A stretch of DNA of 34,486 nucleotides, taken from Laetiporus sulphureus 93-53 (lineage: Eukaryota; Basidiomycota; Agaricomycetes; Polyporales; Laetiporaceae). Where the stretch lies: NCBI RefSeq assembly GCF_001632365.1, contig NW_024468616.1, forward strand, positions 7,247 to 41,732. The letters are read 5' to 3'. Below the pieces are notes generated by a model. That model was not told the origin of the DNA, did not search any database, and saw only the letters and a list, made by a program, of their open reading frames with translations. Every line of letters begins with the position of its first letter. Position 1 is the first letter of the stretch. Both the position numbers and the translations under genes were made by a program. Shown one piece after another: positions 29,867 through 34,486 of this stretch.

Positions 29867-30472
29867 ATGGCAGCCACCACCAATGTGAAGATGCCTATCC
29901 TTCCAGAAGAGCCAGCAGCTAGGCAAAGCTAACTGGTTTGACTGGAAAGGCAAGATAATTCACATTCAAAGCCTATATGTGCACCTTACTGGAATGCTTA
30001 CATGATCATCCCTGGCACCCTAGATGCAGATCCAGGTGATGTCACACTTGCCATAGCAGAGCAGCAGCTGTGAGACAAGCATAATGAACTTGCGAAGGCC
30101 ATTATCACATTGAATGTTGTCAACTTGATTGGCACTGGGGTGGAGGAAGAGGGGAAGACTGCACATGAAGTGTGGACTGCTCTAGTGCAGAAGTGGGAGC
30201 GAAAGATGGTGTTGACAATCACAAATGCTGGGGATTATCTCAAGGCATGCATTCGGACTGAGGGAACAAACTTACAGAACCACTTCACAGAACCTCACCA
30301 TTGCTGCCATGCTGCACACCACCTGGAATCTACATTCAATTCTGCTAAATTTGCAATTATCATGTGCAACTTGATATTGAATCTACCATCTCTCAGATCC
30401 ACATGTATCTTGCTTATTATGCAAACTGATCCTGATGTCATTATGGAGTCAATCCTCAAGAATGACCACATA
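29867..30472 (+). pseudogene. Ty1/copia gag (UBN2-type), decayed
   Basis: Starts MAATTNVKMPILPEEPAA at 29867. A frame change follows and gives NWFDWKGKI-like sequence, the conserved N-W-x-x-W of copia gag. Then comes ELAKAIITLNVVNLIGTGVE, followed by TAHEVWTALVQKWERK. The order matches the gag-polypeptide of LTR copia-type (UBN2) family, whose product forms the virus-like particle. Frameshifts and stops mean it is non-functional. Confidence 0.75.
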
Positions 30473-30639
30473 TAGGTCAGTAACCCACTTAATCTGATGA
30501 TCAAGTTACACCACAAACCACGAGTGCATTTATGATGCATGTGAAGGCCATGTTGATAATTGAGTGGTGCAATGCAAGGGGCCATCTGCAGTTAAATTGC
30601 TTCTCTGAGGGCAGAGAATGAGAGGGTCAGCAGCCATCA

Positions 30640-31080
30640 GAAATCTGTCTCTAAGAAAGGCTCACCTGCAGTGAAGACATTGGCAGCCAAACAGGCCATG
30701 GTAACATTGATGGCAATAATGTCTGTGACAACCATGTCCGGTCCTCAAGCTGCATCACAGGCCCACCTTACCACAGCTATTGCACACTCAATGAATGCTG
30801 GAGATAGGCATGCATCTAACCATGACTATCATATTTTCCTGACCAGTGCTTACCTTGTGGATCTTTTCCATATTGAGCTGATCTGCAGTGAAATACTGAG
30901 AGCCTATGTGGACACAGGTGCCACTTACCACTGCTTCATGAATTGTGTGCGTTTCATCAATTGTATGCTCCTCACTTCTATGCTGGAGAAATGGAGTAAA
31001 AAAGGGCTCCTCCTTCTCCATAGTAGGTATGAGAAATGTCACTGTACAAATGGTGATAGATAAATGAATGTTCATCATCA
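30640..31080 (+). pseudogene. Ty1/copia protease region, decayed
   Basis: Plus-strand frame of 130 codons from 30671 carrying RAYVDTGATYHCF, with the catalytic DTG at 30911-30919. This aspartic protease releases gag and pol proteins. The frame is intact around the active site and stops at 31061, then continues in another register (FQNAIHTPDLAADLILMP). Confidence 0.75.
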
Positions 31081-31299
31081 CATTTCAGAATGCTATCCAT
31101 ACTCCTGACCTTGCAGCTGACTTGATATTGATGCCACACCTTGATCATGCCAGATACTCATTCTCTGAAGTGACAGAAGTGATAAACATGATGGGAGGGT
31201 GGAAAAGACCATGTTCACCTGTACCTTGACATCAGGTGATCTGTATGAGGTGAAATTTACTAAGGTTGACTTAGCTGCACTGCCAGATCTCTCTCACAT

Positions 31300-31975
31300 G
31301 TACCTAGCTTATGATTACCATGCTTTAGCTGTCAATGGTCACAGTTCCACGACTGACATCACAACTTGACACCACAAATGCAGTCACATCAGTGAGCAGA
31401 CTGTCCAGAAAATGGCATGGTCTAATGTGGTTTCTGATATAATCATGAAGGGAGAACATCCTAGTGAAAAGTGCGAAAATTGTCTGAAAGAAAAGCAAAT
31501 ACATGCACCATTTTGTCCATCTGAGGTCAAGACAGAGCTTCTTGAACGTGTTTACATGGACTTGATGGAACCTTTTCCTGTTACTCTCTAGATGGTGCTC
31601 AATATCTCTTGATGATCAATGATGGTGCATCATGATTTATCCTCTCACAAACAAGTTCATGGAGGAGATGCTATGCCATTTTTCACCACATGGCTGAGCA
31701 GCAAATGGGTTGCAAGCTGTGCCATATTCACCTTGACAATGGCACCAAATTCAATAATGAGGGTTGGGCAGCATACTTCTAGGACAATAGAATTGTTGCA
31801 GAGCTGACTGTGCCCTACACTCTCCAGAAGAATAGTGTCAGTGAGCAAGGTCATCATTCTTTTACTGACAATGCTCAGGTCATGCTGTATGATGCAGGCA
31901 TTCTAAACCATCTATAGGCAGAGGCATTCAATACTGCTGCTTATTTAAAGTTACTAACACCCTCTGCAAGCCATT
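31300..31975 (+). pseudogene. Ty1/copia GAG-pre-integrase and integrase, truncated
   Basis: Islands in order: YDYHALAVNGHSS, HKCSHISEQTVQKMA, CENCLKEKQIHAPF (His/Cys zinc-binding part), ELLERVYMDLMEPFPVT (first Asp), HIHLDNGTKFNNEGWAAYF (second Asp), and NSVSEQGHHSF (position of the Glu). Then AEAFNTAAYLKLLTPS, where the element stops near 31975. Reverse transcriptase and RNase H are absent, so the element was cut at this junction. Frameshifts separate the islands. Confidence 0.85.
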
Positions 31976-31984
31976 GCACACTGC

Positions 31985-32220
31985 AACGCCCACGACGACC
32001 CTGTTCTTCAACGGCCTGCCCACCTTCCACGCCATAGACTGGACTGGCTTGTCCATGTGGCCCACGACATCAGTGGGTGATCCGACAACGTAGCCTAGCT
32101 GGGCAGAGCAGTTCAGGCCCTGGCAGCTGAGCACCTCATCTGCTTTAGTGACTGTGAGCATGTGGTCCTGCCTGAGCATGACGGCAGTGATGGTGTTGTT
32201 GAGCTGCGTAAATGTGATGA
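31985..32220. repeat. duplicated segment, CpG-preserved copy (partner at 9253-9480)
   Basis: Same orientation as 9253-9480. It begins at the copia breakpoint, where CpG content also jumps. The minus strand is open through it (YVVGSPTDVVGHMDKPVQSM; WKVGRPLKNRVVVGV), as in the partner except for a few stops. Confidence 0.65.
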
Positions 32221-32572
32221 CGCTATGTTGAAACGTGCCGCACTTTTCACACCTGCCATCTCCCAGTTCATTGCACTGTCTTCTCCTTCCTGGCAATGCG
32301 AGGCGCTCACAATCTTGCTACGCATGATATTCGCTGATTCCAGCATCTCCTCCATCCCCGGCTCAGAGATCGGCATGCATCTGTTTGAGGTGATCGCACG
32401 CTTCCTCGAAAATCTGTACACCACGTGGTCTGAAGTCGTCGGGTACAAGAACGAGGATGTGTCGAAGCTGGTGGCTCACGCGATCACGCAGAGGCAAGTT
32501 TTGGACCTTGCCCCAGGTATCGGCCATGTGGCCAGCGCAGATGAGCTGGAGCACTCAATGCATGTCGTTTAG
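32162..32572 (+). CDS. unrecognised 136-codon frame
   Basis: ATG at 32162, protein rich in helices (LFTPAISQFIALSSPSW; EALTILLRMIFADSS; MHLFEVIARFLENLYTTWSE), stop at 32570-32572. CpG is present and the frame is unbroken, unlike the core of the window. An overlapping minus-strand frame (31928-32296) matches the duplicated segment, so the coding strand of the first 60 bases is in doubt. It could be an exon of a HEAT-like or other helical protein; no family is assigned. Confidence 0.35.
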   Translation: MVLPEHDGSDGVVELRKCDDAMLKRAALFTPAISQFIALSSPSWQCEALTILLRMIFADSSISSIPGSEIGMHLFEVIARFLENLYTTWSEVVGYKNEDVSKLVAHAITQRQVLDLAPGIGHVASADELEHSMHVV

Positions 32573-32947
32573 CGTTTACTGGAATAGCACTATATCATGG
32601 AAATGCTAGGAGAGGATGTGAAATCTACCGGCGCGTTCATTTGACATCTGCACCGAACACGCATTATGCCCTTCCCCACCCCCGCCGCATTTCCTGACAA
32701 GCGTACCATAAATCAGCTGAGAGACGATTCCTGAGCAGGTCCGATTTGGCCAAACGTGATGCAGAAGTAACAATGCGTGGCTCAAACAAGTGCCACGATA
32801 CATAAGTTCCACGATAGATCATTACCGACTTCTGGAATTTTAATTAAATTCCAATTCACCATTCTGATACCCGCTTTTCCGCTAGGTCGCAACATGTCAG
32901 ATTTGGAGATCTTTAGGTTTCTGTTCCCTTGGTAAGTCATATAGCTG

Positions 32948-33517
32948 ATGCCAACCTCACATGCAACAATTTCCCGCCTCATCTTCCTCAGCATGCATCC
33001 TACTAGGGCTCCTCCACATTTGACGCTGAACAGAATTCTTGATGCCTTACCATTTCTGATCATCGCCATCGGGCTCCTGCACTCAATCACTCTGACTGAT
33101 GTCTGTAGTTGGACCCTGTCGCTCTTAGAACCAGTGCTGTGCCATCTTTCAATGGCATCATCCATTCCCTTATGTCACGGGCCCCTGGATTCTTCTTCCA
33201 CATGGAATGCGCTTGCATTTCTGTTGCAACATGAGACATCTGGCTTCAAACAGCTGCTTGATGAATCTGCAGTCACCTATTCTCTCACTCTTGATCTTGG
33301 TGAGGCACAGATCACAGCAGGCGGTCTCTTACCGCTAGTGAGAAACAGTCACTTGATCCACCGTGATGAGCTATGCAATTTGCTCAAGGAATTTGCTGAT
33401 GATGCCAAGGATACCAGTGTCACGGTAACACCGGACAAGAGATCAAAAAGACTAAAAAGGGACAGTCACGTGGAACGTGCCGCCCTGATCCCCCTGATCC
33501 CAAAGGTATCCCCCTGA
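32948..33517 (+). CDS. unrecognised 189-codon frame, possible 3' exon
   Basis: Open plus-strand frame starting MPTSHATISRLIFLSMHPTR, with a leucine-rich start (ALPFLIIAIGLLHSITLTDV), a helical middle (NALAFLLQHETSGFKQLLDE) and a charged C-terminus (HRDELCNLLKEFADDAKDT, then DKRSKRLKRD). It is the longest unbroken frame in the right part of the window and CpG is kept. It ends about 20 bp before the LTR at 33539. The C-terminal helical E-L..L-L..F-x-x-x-A-K pattern is reminiscent of Agaricomycete coiled-coil hypothetical proteins, but I would not name it. Confidence 0.4.
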   Translation: MPTSHATISRLIFLSMHPTRAPPHLTLNRILDALPFLIIAIGLLHSITLTDVCSWTLSLLEPVLCHLSMASSIPLCHGPLDSSSTWNALAFLLQHETSGFKQLLDESAVTYSLTLDLGEAQITAGGLLPLVRNSHLIHRDELCNLLKEFADDAKDTSVTVTPDKRSKRLKRDSHVERAALIPLIPKVSP

Positions 33518-33538
33518 ACCCTATGTGGCGCAAGAGCC

Positions 33539-34140
33539 TGTTGACTTACTGGTCAATGTTGGCAGATGCAGGAAAGGGTGAGAGATATATGAAGGAGCTG
33601 GTGAGCTCAGTGAGTGCTACAGGTAGTAGACGAGGAGAAACAATCTGAGGTTTCGTCCCCTACATGGCTGGTCTTATATACACATACAGCAGGCTATCTT
33701 ACCTAAGCTACCTATCTACGGGTATAAGCAAATGGCGGTACATGAAACAATAGGATGTCCGGAAGTAGAACAATAAGTGGGAAGATCGATGGTTGCCGCA
33801 GCAATGCGTGTGCACATCGTGCCTATCTTGGTTTCCCTTTTGTTCTCCAGTGTGAACATCGTACCTATCTAGGCTTCTGGCTAAACTAATAGGAAGCGGA
33901 AGGCCGATGCATGACAATAGTCCCTGTTCCCTTTGTTCCCAAATGGGTGCCTCTATTGTATCCTGGAATAGACAGGTCCGACTGTATCATCCACGGGTCT
34001 GGACCATAACATGTGATGTGGACTATCACCTGATCTCTACGCGTCACGTCTGTGGCTGAGTGGCATGAGATATTGGTGAAGCACATGATCTGTGGTGTGA
34101 GAAAAGTCACGTGCGGACTTTGTGGCAAAAATCTGTGACA
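33539..34140 (-). repeat. 3' LTR of the dUTPase-carrying gypsy-like element
   Basis: Right edge ..TTTGTGGCAAAAATCTGTGACA at 34140, directly followed by a polypurine tract on the minus strand, so this end is well fixed. Left edge placed at TGTTGACTTACTGG (33539), giving 602 bp with TGT..ACA ends. A TATA box (TATATAAG on the minus strand) lies at about 33673-33680. The end resembles the LTR at 4138. Confidence 0.65.
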
Positions 34141-34153
34141 CTACCCCCCTCTC
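34141..34153 (-). other. polypurine tract
   Basis: GAGAGGGGGGTAG on the minus strand, immediately upstream of the LTR start TGTCACAG. It is the usual primer for plus-strand cDNA synthesis and fixes the orientation of the element. Confidence 0.7.
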
Positions 34154-34158
34154 AAGGC

Positions 34159-34486
34159 TCATTGTCCCGAGGAGCCAAAACCTTTATTACCCCTTCTAGT
34201 TGCTCGCAATGGTTGGTAGCTTCAGGAGGGAAGCCCTTCTGCATAATACTTGAAGATTATTTGGGCTATTCTATCTCCCGGCTTGACCGAAAATACGAAA
34301 TCTGTTGTGTTGATTAGTACGACCTTGAGTTCCCCAGTGTAATCTGGATCGACGACTCCTGCGTCCACATCAATTCCTCATGCAGCTAGTCCGCTGCATG
34401 GAGCTATTCGTGTATAGGTATGTTTGGGAGGGTCAATCGCGACTCCCGTTCCTACCACAGCTCGTGAATGCGGGGGGATTTCATGC
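34159..34486 (-). pseudogene. retrotransposon-borne dUTPase domain, 5' end outside window
   Basis: dUTPase hydrolyses dUTP to dUMP and limits uracil in DNA. Seen on the minus strand in family order: PPHSRAVVGTGVAIDPP, YTRIAPCSGLA (motif 2), [20 protein letters not shown] (motif 3), [19 protein letters not shown] (motif 4) and RRGNKGFGSSGQ (Gly-rich motif 5), with the stop at 34159-34161. Motif 1 lies beyond the window edge. Two in-frame TGA codons (after GLAA and after GLPS) break it. The stop is only a few bases before the polypurine tract and LTR, so dUTPase is the last coding domain of the element. Known: dUTPase-containing Ty3/gypsy (Metaviridae) elements have been described in the basidiomycete Phanerochaete. 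Confidence 0.85.

Noticed and set aside
1..34486. CRISPR array, tRNA or rRNA genes
   Set aside because: No regularly spaced identical short repeats and no cloverleaf or rRNA-like conserved stretches were found by eye. The tandem repeat at 28.6-29.4 kb is too long in period and too diverged to be CRISPR, and the context is eukaryotic.

Overview
The window is nuclear DNA from a filamentous basidiomycete, most likely an Agaricomycete (mushroom-forming fungus). The evidence is short introns of 50-56 bp with fungal splice and branch signals, a decayed copy of an Agaricomycete-wide multi-exon hypothetical protein, and Ty3/gypsy, Ty1/copia and Tc1/mariner remnants. There are no bacterial-style operons. 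I found no convincingly intact gene: this is a transposon graveyard with trapped or duplicated pieces of host genes.

Layout. 1-1470: CpG-containing DNA with a possible spliced minus-strand gene and the most divergent copy of a roughly 600 bp promoter-like repeat. 1458-4138: minus-strand LTR-retrotransposon remnant, with a 417-codon ORF broken by three TGA stops, a long leader and an LTR. 4144-5205: second copy of the 600 bp repeat and a small Ser/Thr/Pro repeat ORF. 5690-8114: decayed Agaricomycete hypothetical gene, then an unrecognised open frame. 8225-9135: minus-strand fragment of ATP-citrate lyase. 9253-9480: a segment that recurs at 31985-32220. 10149-11118: MITE end abutting the third copy of the 600 bp repeat. 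11355-12346: candidate solo LTR. 12668-15110: myosin motor pseudogene split by a Tc1/mariner element (13390-14995). 15680-16376: MITE with terminal inverted repeats. 16405-19700: degraded minus-strand coding-like DNA, including a possible zinc finger. 19728-20274: young foldback element with 219 bp arms. 20307-27500: mostly unrecognisable ghost sequence. 27630-28229: another relative of the MITE. 28570-29440: degenerate tandem repeat with a period near 125 bp. 29586-31975: 5' part of a Ty1/copia element (LTR, half-tRNA-type primer site, gag, protease, integrase). 31985-33530: CpG-containing unrecognised ORFs. 33539-34486: 3' end of a minus-strand LTR retrotransposon whose last coding domain is a dUTPase.

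How it fits together. The core, about 5.2-31.97 kb, is nearly stripped of CpG and enriched in TG/CA. The left and especially the right edge keep CpG. All five in-frame stops noted in the two gypsy-like ORFs are TGA, as expected if CGA codons decayed by C-to-T change at methylated CpG. The best observations are the dUTPase-bearing retroelement end, the near-perfect foldback element, the promoter-like three-copy repeat, and host metabolic and cytoskeletal gene fragments (ATP-citrate lyase, myosin) embedded among the transposons.
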